Assembly: GCA_031772625.1 (NCBI GenBank)
Contig: CM062816.1
Coordinates: 635,870,352 to 635,934,351 of the forward strand
From: Pinus tabuliformis
Taxonomy: Eukaryota; Streptophyta; Pinopsida; Pinales; Pinaceae
DNA: 64,000 nucleotides
Direction of reading: 5' to 3'
Positions 14,501 to 24,458 of the stretch are shown here, one piece after another (the stretch's first letter is position 1; each line of letters opens with the position of its first letter). The notes under the pieces are model-generated. The model had not been told where the DNA came from and ran no database searches. It was given only the letters and a program-made list of their open reading frames with translations. The position numbers and the translations under genes are program-made.

Positions 14501-15768
14501 GACCATAAGAACATATACATTTCAAAAAAATACTAAGTTTTCGAAAGAGAAATCCTTCGACTAGAAAAATCCCTAAAAGGAGTGAAGGGGACATCCGCCA
14601 CATGAACCCCAATAGTCATGTTAAATAACTATAGCCTTCTCTCAAGTTACAAGAAAAGGAAACTAAAGTCATAGTGAGGGACACAGATTGAGAAACTCCA
14701 TTTCATCAAGGAATGGATGAGTGAGAGTGCAGGAGTATGAGGCTAATCTACTACCTTCAGATATGTAAAAGAATGAGAAACCTCATGAGTTACTTAGAAA
14801 AGGAGGAATTAAACCCTTAATATAATTATAAATCCCAATGTCGATGATAATCTAGACAACGAATATAAAAGTAAATTACTCCATATCCACTGCTGAGGTG
14901 ATAAAATACATACCTGGTAGCACTGAGGTGCTTGACCGAATCACAGTTAGTAAATATCACATCCAAGGGCTTGCATTGATGACCCTAAGGATTTTGGTGT
15001 CCCTGCAAAAAGAGGTGGACACCTTTACACTTACATAGGAAACAAAATATAAAACCCTGAATTAAAAATAAATTGAAACCTAGGTTGCTAAAATTACCCT
15101 ACCACAAATATACATGACTACATGGGAGAAATCTCTACCCTCAAGCTCCAATCAATGAGGAACTTGTGACAAGAAACGGGAAAGGGTTAAATGATTAAGG
15201 ATTTGGTCCAACAAGGTTGAGTGAAGCATTGAATTACAATAAACATAGTGGTAAATACATATAACTGGAAGAAGGTCGTGACAACGAAGTAGCAAGGAAT
15301 TTGTGTAAGTGCCGAGGGCGAGGTGCTCAAAAGGAGATGATGGATGCATTGTTTCCACCAAGAGGAGAAACTAGAAATAAGTCAGTCAAATGAGCCGAAT
15401 GAGAATAGGGATAGGAATTACAAAGTGTTAGGATTAGAAAGGTGGATTTGATCTGTTGATGTCTCATGCTTTATCCTCACTATGAATAGTCTACCATAAC
15501 TAACCACCTTGCTCTAATCACATGATCTGCACAATACAACTGCTAGGTGGAAGGGAATGAGAGGGAGATTCAAGTTTTCAAAGGAAATTACGCCATGCCT
15601 ATGGGGTGAAAATAAGTGAGGTGCCAAGGGTTATCATCAAAGGTGTAATACATTTTGACAAAAATTAGAAGGATGCTCTAAGCCTCTCCATGCACACCTT
15701 CCAAATTAAAAATGGGAGTATAAGACTATATATGTGTGTGTGTGTATATCTATATCTATATCTATATA

Positions 15769-15803
<35 letters not shown>
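11593..15803 (+). repeat. Chromovirus LTR copy 2, left part
   Basis: Starts TGTAATACC directly after a polypurine tract and aligns through its length with LTR1 and LTR3. It is longer than LTR1 because it carries two versions of one internal segment, at about 12660-13160 and 13290-13790, joined by a piece at 13190-13260 that matches LTR1 near 3255-3320. The left part ends in a (TA)n tract where the Tat element at 15804-30857 inserted. The remainder of the LTR is at 30858-31277. Confidence 0.8.
15731..15803. repeat. (GT)/(TA) microsatellite, left of Tat insertion
   Basis: A GT run followed by interrupted and then pure TA repeats. It abuts the TGTTG end of the Tat element, and TA repeats resume after the element at 30858. 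It sits at the LTR position that in copy 1 holds only a short TA tract. Confidence 0.95.
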
Positions 15804-15809
<6 letters not shown>

Positions 15810-16862
15810 GGGGAAAAATGCCTATGCAGGATGATCCTATCCACCTAAGGTGTGACAATGCCTTAGCAACAAACAGAGACAGCTATTCTAGTATTCTTCC
15901 TTTATGAATTAAGAATAAAGAGAGATGGATGGACTAACCGGTGTCTTCCGTTTGTCCCTCGATCGGGTTTCTCTTCTCTTTGGGAGTTCCCAGCTACCTG
16001 TCTTCTCGCTCGCCCAGCTTCAACAGGTCTCTACAAGATCACAAGAGAAGAACACTACACAAAGACATAGATTCATAATCATAACTAGTTTAGGATTAGA
16101 AGTAAACTAAACACACTAATGCAATCATACATCAAAGATACATCAGTATATAGGAGAAACCAAGATAGCTTTATTGATGAATAACAAGGTTCAGGAAGAG
16201 ATACAACCCAAAGGGCTCCAATCCAGCATCTCCTTCCCAGCAAATAGAATTCCTATCTTCACCTCCCTTCAAAGCATTAAGCACCCAATGATTCAAGTCT
16301 CAAACCAATAGCAATTCTTTGCAATAACAAAATTCCAGCCTCTAGATCTCATGGAGGAGAGATCCATATATAGATGTTTGGAGAGAGGATGAGTCAGCTC
16401 GAGATCTGACTAGTGTCCTCTCCCTCTGTTAGTTCTTGATTCCACTTGGAGGTTCTTTCTTCCACTTGGAGATTTGGAACCTCTTACGCATCATAGTCGA
16501 ATTCACTGAGGCAAGTGTCATTGAGGAAGATTTTGGAAGCTTCCTGGGTCTTGACACCTTGAGGAATGAACTTGCCACTTGTAAACTCTCGTTCAACGCA
16601 CCTGGGTAGTGCTTCTACCTGCGTTGCAGTGCAGGTAGCCAGTGTTGACTTTGACATTCAGCGCAGACAACTAGTGGAGCCACTGAATTGATCCTGAATT
16701 GACTTGTTTTTGAGCAGTTTCTGGTGGAGAACTTCTGTGAATTGCTGTGGTTTGTTAGCCTTGTTCCTCTAGGGGTAGGAACAACATGTTTAGGGACTTT
16801 CGATCCCTTAGATTATGGACATTTCATGCTCCATGCTGTAAGGCACAAAAATGTCTATACCA
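15804..16862 (-). repeat. Tat1 3' LTR (1059 bp)
   Basis: Near-identical to 29801-30857. Read on the minus strand it begins TGGTATAGACATT (TGTTATAG in the partner copy) directly after a polypurine tract and ends CCACAACA. A TATA box (minus-strand CTATATATGG) lies at 16364-16373 and an AATAAA signal at 16170-16175. Confidence 0.92.
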
Positions 16863-16876
16863 GTTTCCCCCTAAAG
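16863..16876 (-). other. Tat1 polypurine tract
   Basis: Minus-strand CTTTAGGGGGAAAC directly abuts the 3' LTR. The second Tat element has CTTTAGGGGGCAAC at the same place (60165-60178). This is the expected plus-strand primer. Confidence 0.8.
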
Positions 16877-18024
16877 TATGAGACCGCTTATCGGGTGAAA
16901 TGATTTATCCAGGAGGGTCTGAAGTTCATCCAATGCTGGGAGGAGACCTGTAATAAGATACAATACAATACATTATTTTTCATACTGCTTTCATGATCTA
17001 GCTGAGGCGGGCATTCCCATGCTCAGCTTTATAAATTCATTTTTCTGTACATAGAGTAGACAATCGTCTGATGGTAGACTGATAATTTTGATGAAATTAT
17101 CATCCTTTGGGTAGGATGATTATCTGCTGCAATGATGTACACGTCAATGTCTTTATCTTTCCTGAATATATATCGCAGCCCAGATGGATGAAACTAGATC
17201 CGGGGTCTTCAAACTCATTCGATCTTCACTCTAAGTACAAGTTGATCCATGTGAGAAATGTTCTGAAATCGAACACGGAAAGACATCGCTTGATTACCAG
17301 TCAATGAGGTAAACCGTTAGCAAGCGCGAGAGGAATCACCGATAATGATAATGACCCTCAAGGTACCGCAGTACAATTCACGTGGTGTGAATAAAGGACT
17401 TGGCGTCGAACACCACGCAAAATCTTTCGGTCGAAGGTCATTGATGTATACCTGTCACCGGAAGTGAGAAACTTGCCATTGAGGCATGCAAGCTTCAAAG
17501 TACTGAAGGGGTTGTTCCTAGATCAACTTCTTGGATAATGAGCTGATGTCGACAAGAAGTGATCCGTCAAAGGAGGGCCTTAATGTATCCCAAATCAGTG
17601 ACACGAAATGGAGCTAATGATTTTGATGGTGGTGAAAACAATCTGTGACATATGATTCAGGGTGGCGGTCATGAAAGGATGAAGGATAATGTATGGCAGT
17701 GGATGGGACACGGTTGAGTTTTCTGAACGACTTCTCTTGAACATATGGTGACACTGATGCGATGGATCGGTAGCATTACCCCAAATATGGATGGTATGGC
17801 GAGACCATGGTGATGTGACCGGTGAATGAAACAACCCAACCCGATTGTGGTACAGAGGAAAAGTGTCATGTTCAAGAGCGACTTGCTACCATCAAAGTTT
17901 TCTTGAGTTTCTCCCAATTTTTCCCCAGTCATTGCTGACCAGTACCTCTTTATTTTTGTCAAGCTTGAGGAGGATAACATATGCTTGTTCTATAACCTGC
18001 CCTTCGGGCAAGCCCATCTCTATG
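16877..18024 (-). other. Tat1 3' non-coding region with hairpins and a conserved island
   Basis: Homologous to 60179-61325 of the second Tat element. It holds perfect or near-perfect inverted repeats, such as GCTGAG/CTCAGC at 17001-17027 and ATCATCC/GGATGAT at 17099-17118. The last 114 bp (17911-18024) differ from 61212-61325 at only two positions by my reading, clearly fewer than the surrounding sequence. That island contains a GCCC-TTC-GGGC stem-loop. A minus-strand frame from 18017 begins MGLPEGQVIEQAYVILLKLD; it ends after 41 codons here but continues in the other copy. I assign no function. Confidence 0.55.
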
Positions 18025-18850
18025 TTTTAACGAGCCTAGCGATAGTGAAACTTGTTCTCGTCTAAAGACAAGTTTGTCGCTATTTAATGATTCTAACGAG
18101 TCTAACGACAAAGATAACTCTGTCCTTTTCATTTTTAGAGAGTCTGAAAAGGTGCATAAAGTTAACTCCAAAATTCCTTTTTCGTCATCTAATCCCTTAA
18201 GTCCGAAAAAGTATAAAAAAATAAAGAAGGGATGATTTTTCGATAGTTTTAACGAGCCGAACAAAACAAGTGCTCGATCTTTTTGTGCAATAATCCCTCA
18301 GGTCCAAAAAGATTAAAATCTAGAGGAGGGATAGCACTTCCTGTCCCTTTAATGAGCTTGAAGGCCAAGGACTCGGAAATATTTTCATATTTTACGAGTC
18401 AGTTGAAAAGAGCTTAAAGAAGACTCGTTTTTTGAGGAACGAGTGATAAAACGGGTTAGCAGCTGATTCCAGGTACAGGTTGGAATTTTCCAATCACGGC
18501 AGTGTCACAAGGATGGCTAGATGAAATCAATCTTCGGAGTTGTCCCTCAAAATGGGTAAACAATCATATGGAGGTGAACGATCGGCCAAATGAAAAGTGG
18601 AGGTGACAGTGCAAACACGACCAAGGCTTTAATGGCTGATAATGTTACATTCATAGTGGTTATTTACCAGAAATTGGTTCATTTTTTATTTTAAAATGAG
18701 CTTAAACACTTGTGGAAACACTTGCTCATTTCTTATGTTTATTTTTTAATGAGCATGAAGTCCGCGTTAGAACTGCTCGGATCTTGCGTTTATTTTTTCA
18801 CGAGCATGAACTGTGTGCTAAAACTGCTCGATATTATATGGTCAAATTTT
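18025..18850. repeat. Array of short stem-loop repeats, Tat1 3' region
   Basis: About eleven imperfect palindromes in a row. A typical unit is TTTTAACGAGC, then about 20 A-rich bases, then GCTCG. Other units use GAGTC/GACTC or ATCCCT/AGGGAT stems. The first, at about 18036-18076, is longest, with arms AGCGATAGTGAAACTTGT and ACAAGTTTGTCGCT. The loops share a motif like GTCYRAAAARG. The array is conserved at 61326-62080, and units of the same kind and orientation occur in the 5' leader near 28160-28310. It lies just upstream of the antisense gene. Confidence 0.6.
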
Positions 18851-19453
18851 TGACCTTTTACCATAACTAGCTTTGCCCTTTTCAAAGATAGTACTGTATC
18901 CTCAATTGCTGCATCAAACTAGTTAGAAATGGATAACATTTGCTTGAAAATGAGATTAAAACCCTAATATTTTGCTTTGAACTACGTAAAAAGAAATTAA
19001 AAAGTGTTTTTACCTCTCATTTTACCATTTCATTTGAACTTGGTTTGTTGGAGCTTTGGAGGTGCCTCTTCCCCCTTGATTTTCACCAGCTGATTTCGAG
19101 AGATTCTGTGGACGATTCTTGGTGCCGTCTAGACCAGGTAGGAGCTAAACCCTAGCTATTTCTTTTCATGGTTTCCTTTTTCCATTCTATGCCTGTTTTC
19201 CTGTCTCCCTGAGCCCCTGGGGTTTTGTTATGGCGCTCTGCCATCAGCGCAGCTGGTTCACTCGAAACCTGCGCTGAATGTCAAGCTGCCTTAAGGCAGT
19301 TTGACCTTCAACGCAGGTGGAACACTGGCTAGTTGCGTTGGGCACAAAAAATTGGTTTTGTTGCACAGTTTTTAATGAAAATTTTGCGAGTTTCTCATCA
19401 AATCCAGGATTTAACTCCTCTCATGTTTGTTTTTCAGAGATTATTGGAGCAAA

Positions 19454-20682
19454 ATGACCCTTACATGGCGAGAACGAGAACATGAAGAAGAGGACATGAT
19501 TTCCCTCCATGATCCTGTCACGATGAACGTGCTGCGGAACTGTGACCTGCTGAAGTTCTTCCGTATCTCTAGTATGAGAGCACAGATCTCCTTACTGCAG
19601 TATATGCTTGATGCTTGGGATCCTATCAACCAAGTATTTCAGATTAGGGGCAAATCTATCCCCCTGACCGTGGTAGACATTTACTTCTTGACTGGCTTGT
19701 CGAGGCGGGGTGCTCCCATTTCTTTGTCAAGTTCGGCCCGAGGGAATGACTCCGTGAGAGATTATGTCCGCCAGTATTGCAGGAAAGGATCTCAGCCGAG
19801 AAAAGACAGCAAGGTCGTTATCCATGAGATTACTGATAGGTCTCTCAGGTCCATTCTATATACTATTGGTAGGATGGCCGGTAGCGCATCTCTTCATGTT
19901 GCCAACAGATCCTATGTGAAGCACGCTTTGGAGTGTCTCCAACCGAAAGTATTCAACTGGTGTGATGCAGTACTTCTTCAGATGAAAAGTCAGTTGACCA
20001 AGGTAAAGGATGGGAAGTTGAAGAACTTTGGATTTGGTTCTATTTTGACTGCCTTTGCCTTGGAGAAAATACCACTGATGCAACCTCAGTACATTGCACT
20101 CGACTTGCCTTCTCCTACCAAGCCACGCATGCAGAGATGGGTTGATCACATGTCTAGGCATGCTGGTCAATCTCAGATTTCTTTCACTGATACCTTCTTC
20201 AGGTGGTTCGAGCGTCAGGAGATGGTCTATTCCGAGTATCCATATGTTGGCATGGATTTCCGAGGCGATCCGTATTTGGTGTTGCCAGATGGTGAACAGT
20301 GGGGCGCTATTGGTAAAATCTTCGACCATATCACTGTTTATTATTCATAATGTCCTTGTGCTTTATTCTATCAAGACTTTAATCAAACTCATGTGTGCAT
20401 GCAGATGTTGGTCCTGTTCGTTCAGCAGTTCGCCCGAGAGCGCCAGTCGCTGCCCCAGCAGGGGAGACTGCTGGGAGGGTTATCCTTCGCGACCTTGACG
20501 TGGCCAAGACCCTTACAGCTGTGCAGGAGCAGGTTGAGAGCCTTACCCTTGGCATTATGGATGTATGGATCGACGAGGTACCTTTACAGTTGCAGCGACA
20601 TACTACTGGTGTGCCTAGACGATGGACTCGTCTCTTGCGCATGATTGCACAGGCCGTGACGTGCTATCATGAGCATCACTAG
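19454..20682 (+). CDS. Antisense spliced gene of Tat1, plant-mobile-domain-like protein
   Basis: Two coding exons are predicted, 19454-20312 and 20405-20682, totalling 378 codons. The intron 20313-20404 starts GTAAAATC and ends TGCATGCAG, in phase 1. A non-coding exon probably ends at 19137 (CCAG|GTAGGA), with acceptor TTTTTCAG at 19437. All four splice sites recur at the same relative places in the copy at 62683-63904, and both predicted proteins are 378 residues. The stretch around residues 46-92 includes LLQYMLDAWDP, IPLTVVDIYFLTGLSRRGAP, which resembles the start of the plant mobile domain (aminotransferase-like PMD family, known in MAIN/MAIL1 and in transposon copies). No catalytic motif is visible. 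The start was chosen at 19454 because MTLTWREREHE aligns with MSLTWREREHE in the second copy. The gene lies antisense between the element's RNase H and 3' LTR, where Tat elements are known to carry antisense frames. It is intact although the sense gag-pol is broken. Function unknown. Confidence 0.7.
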
Positions 20683-20772
20683 GCTAGGGTGCACCCTAGA
20701 ATTTTTGAGTTTTTTGGGTCATGCGACCAATTTTGTCTTGGTTACAAAACATTATATGTAAATGATAAACAA

Positions 20773-20773
<1 letters not shown>

Positions 20774-20815
<42 letters not shown>
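20774..20815. repeat. (TA)n microsatellite between convergent Tat1 genes
   Basis: A pure TA run of about 42 bp. It lies between the 3' end of the antisense gene (20682) and the 3' end of the archaeal-type RNase H frame (20884), which converge on it. Confidence 0.95.
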
Positions 20816-20817
<2 letters not shown>

Positions 20818-20883
20818 ATTTTCAGGTTTTATTCTGGTTGAGTTATATGATCCACTTGTACAACATTGATGATGCATTTCTTT

Positions 20884-21294
20884 TTATAAATGTCGCAAAT
20901 GTCTATCTAACACATAGTTTGCTAATGAGTCGGTTAATGTGTTTAAGTTTCTGGAAATGTGTTGGTATTGAATTAAATCAAACTGTCTTTCGAAAATCCT
21001 AACCCTTAGAAACATACGATAAATGGCTAGATTTCGAACGGAATATATACCATTGAGTTGTAGTATCACGAGTTATGAGTCTAGCTTGACGATTAGTCGG
21101 CGTATACCATGGGTGATGGCATCAGAGAGTAGTTCTATCAATGCGTTATTCGTTGATTGCCCAATACACACACCTCTGAAACTTACTAACTCGCCGCTTG
21201 GATCAAAAATGGCCCAGGCCACGGAGGACAGGTTCCGCGAACTACGACTCACTCCATCAGCATATCCCACACATGTCTCAGAAAGGTTCGACAT
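20884..21294 (-). pseudogene. Archaeal-type RNase H of Tat1, downstream of integrase, one internal stop
   Basis: This 137-codon frame resembles the plant/archaeal-type RNase H found as a second RNase H in Tat elements. The four acidic residues can be picked out: D13 in YADGVS, E54 in ALIELLS, D72 in VKLDS and D122 in TDSLAN. Codon 74 is TAA, directly after LDS, where this family usually has Gln, so a single C-to-T change would explain the break. The ATG at 21294 is preceded by TTTACATTTGTTGCAG, which looks like a splice acceptor, so the domain may be joined to integrase by splicing or be a separate reading frame. It lies after integrase rather than between the Ty3-type RNase H and integrase. 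It converges with the antisense gene. Confidence 0.7.
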
Positions 21295-21380
21295 CTGCAA
21301 CAAATGTAAAAAGGTGGATTACTTGACCAAAACAAACACTTTCGCGAAAAAAAATACAAAAAAAGCACACAGGTTACTAT

Positions 21381-22253
21381 TTAAGCATAGTAACACTTAA
21401 GGTACAACCCATTGCGAGGTTGCGCCAGTGGAATTCCGTCATAATCCATTAACTCGTAGGCTCTTTTCGCTAACACTCGTTTAACAATATAGGGGCCCAT
21501 CCATAAAGAATTAAATTTACCTGCTCCCAATTTGTCGGATTCTTGGTCATAAAGCAAGACCAAGTCACCTTCTGAGAAGACACGGGGTTTGACATTTTTG
21601 TCGAACTGCGCCTTGACTCGTTTCTTATAGGCTTCGTTAGCTAAAGCGGCGTCATGACAGGTTTTATCCAATTGGATTAATTAAAAGAAACGGGTCTCTT
21701 CTTCTGAAGTTCCGGGGAGGAGATCAATTGCGAGTTTAAGAGACGAAATTTCGCACTGGACTGGTAAGACTGCTTCCAGGCCGTTCACCAGTTGGAAAGG
21801 TGTGAACCCGGTCGCATTTCTTACTGATGTTCGGTAAGCCCACAAGGCTGAGTACAGGATTAGGTGCCACCTTCTTTTGTGAACCCCGATCATCCTTTGC
21901 AACATATGCTTCAGGACCTTGTTGATCGCTTCAACTTGTCCGTTGGCTTGCGGATAATACGGGGTAGAGCTGTCGTGAGATATCCCTAGCTTGGCAGCTA
22001 ATTCAACCATCATGTGATTGCGAAAATGTGATCCATGATCTATAACTATAGCCTGTGGTACACCGAACCTGGCGACTACATGATTGAAAAAGAAAAGGGC
22101 AGCTGTTTCACCAGTGTTATCTAATGTAGGCACCGCCTCGGCCCATTTGGTAAAATAGTCAACGGCGACTATGATATACCCATGCCCCCCGGTCGAGGTG
22201 GGGTTACATGTCATGAAATCGAATGCCCCATTTGGCGAAAAGCCCAACAACAA
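21381..22253 (-). pseudogene. Tat1 integrase core and C-terminal region
   Basis: The integrase DDE triad is present: D in AVDYFTKWAEAV, D in IVIDHGSHFRN and E in NGQVEAINKVL, giving the usual spacing. The C-terminal part (21671 to 21381) contains FSEGDLVLLYD and MGPYIVKRVL, typical of the Ty3/gypsy integrase C-terminal domain. An in-frame TAA at 21681 separates core and C-terminus. The core is shifted relative to the upstream RT frame by an indel near 22215, where both frames encode parts of one conserved stretch (FAKWGI / DFMTCNPTS). Confidence 0.85.
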
Positions 22254-24191
22254 TTATTGGCTGTAAAGGTGCGGGTGGTCTTCTGGTTTTGCTATCAAAA
22301 ATTTGACAAGCATGGCAACTTCTGACTGCGATTATGCAATCTTTGAACATGGTTGGCCAAAAGTATCCTACTCGTAAGATTTTTTGTGTTGTTGCATATC
22401 CAGATTGATGCCCCCCACACGCGCCTGAATGACACTCATTTAGGACTTTTTCGGCTTCCTCATGAGTGAGGCACCTCCTCAGAACTGTATCGATACCACA
22501 ACGGTAAAGCGTATCACCGACGATCATGTAGTCTTTTGCTTGGTATCGTATACGTTTCTGTTCAGAGTGCGAGGTGTTAGGCCTGAACTTTTGGGTTTGG
22601 AGATAAATTATTATATCTCCATACCACTCGTTGCTTGTAGATATCAGAAACAAATTCTCGTCCACGATTGATTCTTCGGATGTTTCATCGTTGGACGACG
22701 ATGGGAGATCGCACAATAATTCCGCGAAAACTAGAGCTTTCTTTGATTTGGATTTTACAAATTCCAGATCAAACTCTTGAAGGATCGCTATCCATTTTGA
22801 ATATTTGCCCCCCAGCAACTGTCGCGACAATATATAAGTCATGGGGTTGCAATCTGATATAATGGTAGTTTTCTGAAAGAGGACATAATGTCGAAATCTT
22901 TGAATCGCTTGAATAGCCGCAAGCGCTAGTTTTTCAACATAAGAATATTTGCTTTCTGTATCATTTAAGTTCTTAATTAAATAATATATAGGATGTTCAA
23001 TTACATCGACTTCTTGAACTAAAACGATCGCAATGGTCGTATCTGCTGCAGCCAGATACAGGTTAAAATCCCTTTGATAGTCGGGGGCATATATTAGTGA
23101 TGCTTTTACTAGAGAATCTTTCAGAGCATTGAAGGAAGCTTGCGCCACCTGATCCCAGACAAAAGGTACATCCTTTTCCAAAAGACGAGTATAACCTTTA
23201 GCAAGTTCTGCGTAATTTGGAATGAACCTCCTCAGAAAGTTTGCTTTCCCTTTGAGTTTCTGAATCTGAAGCAAATTTGAAGGTGGAGGCAAATTAATGA
23301 TTGCCTGAACCTTGCACGGGTCGAGACGAATCCCATCCTTAGAGACTACAAAGCCAAGTAAACGACCAGAACCGACGCAAAACACACATTTGTGTGGATT
23401 GAGTCTTATCTTGTAGTGTCGGCAACGTAGAAATATCGCTCTTAAATGCTGCGGATGATCAGTCCGCTTTCGTGAATGAGCCGGAAGGTCGTCGAGATAT
23501 GGTTGAACGATGTTCTTGATGTCATGGAAGGCGTAATTCATTGTGCTCTAAAATGTCGCCCCTGCATTCTTTAAACCAAAGGGTAATTTATGATAAGCGA
23601 ATGTGCCCCACGGACAAATGAATGAAGTCTTTGATTGGTCCTGTGGGCGGATATTTATTTGATTATACTCGGAAAATCCATCCATAAATGAAAAGATTTC
23701 ACATCCGGCGCATTCATCAATTATCTGGTTGATAAAGGGTGTAGGGTAGTTTCCTTTTGGACAAGCTTGGTTTACATCCCTATAATTGACACACACTCTT
23801 ATTGTTCCTTGTTTCTTCATAACAGGGACAATATTTGATACCCATCGGTTAGAGGAACCGGGTAGATGAAACCAGCATGGAGAAGCTTTTCAACTTCTGC
23901 TTTTATGGCAGCGACTTTCTTGGGGTGCACCTGCCGAAGCCGTTGTCTTACTAGTTTGACATCAGGATACATCTTAATTTCATGATCAATGATACTCGAG
24001 TCAATGCTTGGAATTTCATCATATGACCAAGCAAAGACATCTCTGAACTCGCGAAAAAGAGCATTATATATTTCCAGTTTTGAAGGAGAACAACCTTTGC
24101 CGACATAAATATTCTCTACAACATTTGTTTTAGTCGAGATATTTATGGCTATAGTCTCTTCAATATTGGATAAGTTTCGCTCAGAATCCAC
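22204..24191 (-). pseudogene. Tat1 reverse transcriptase, RNase H and integrase zinc finger
   Basis: RT starts around MYPDVKLVRQRLRQVHPKK. The frame breaks near 23850 after PVPLTD, consistent with a one-base loss, and resumes at 23820 with RVCVNYRDVNQACPKGNYP and SFMDGFSEYNQI. An in-frame TAG at 23548 interrupts NAGATF-stop before MNYAFHDI. The catalytic palm motif is YLDD (23541 frame). The Ty3-type RNase H follows with FNLYLAAADTTIAIVLVQE and the integrase HHCC finger with HSGACGGH...CHACQ. Residue patterns and order fit a plant Tat/Athila-branch element. The pieces are collinear, so this was once one polyprotein. Confidence 0.88.
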
Positions 24192-24458
24192 CGTATTTAC
24201 AGTATTTGATAGGAATTCAAAAACTGAAGGGTGATAAAGGTCATGTTGAGTATCTTCTTCATAATCTGGAAGAAGGGAACGATGGTAGCAATCATTCCAC
24301 GGTGCCTCCTAAATCAACATTGATTGCAGGATTCCTTCGTCAATCCCATGCACTTTTGACCAAGGATCTAATGGGGTACCATATTCTCTAGACCTATCTA
24401 CCCAAACGCTTGATGAGCATTGATTTGGGTTCGCTTCCCATGCCCGAAACATTGGTTG

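Noticed and set aside
17595..17980. Sense-strand frames in the Tat 3' region, also at 60899-61318
   Set aside because: Frames diverge by indels between the two copies except in the 114-bp island, so a protein is not supported beyond that.
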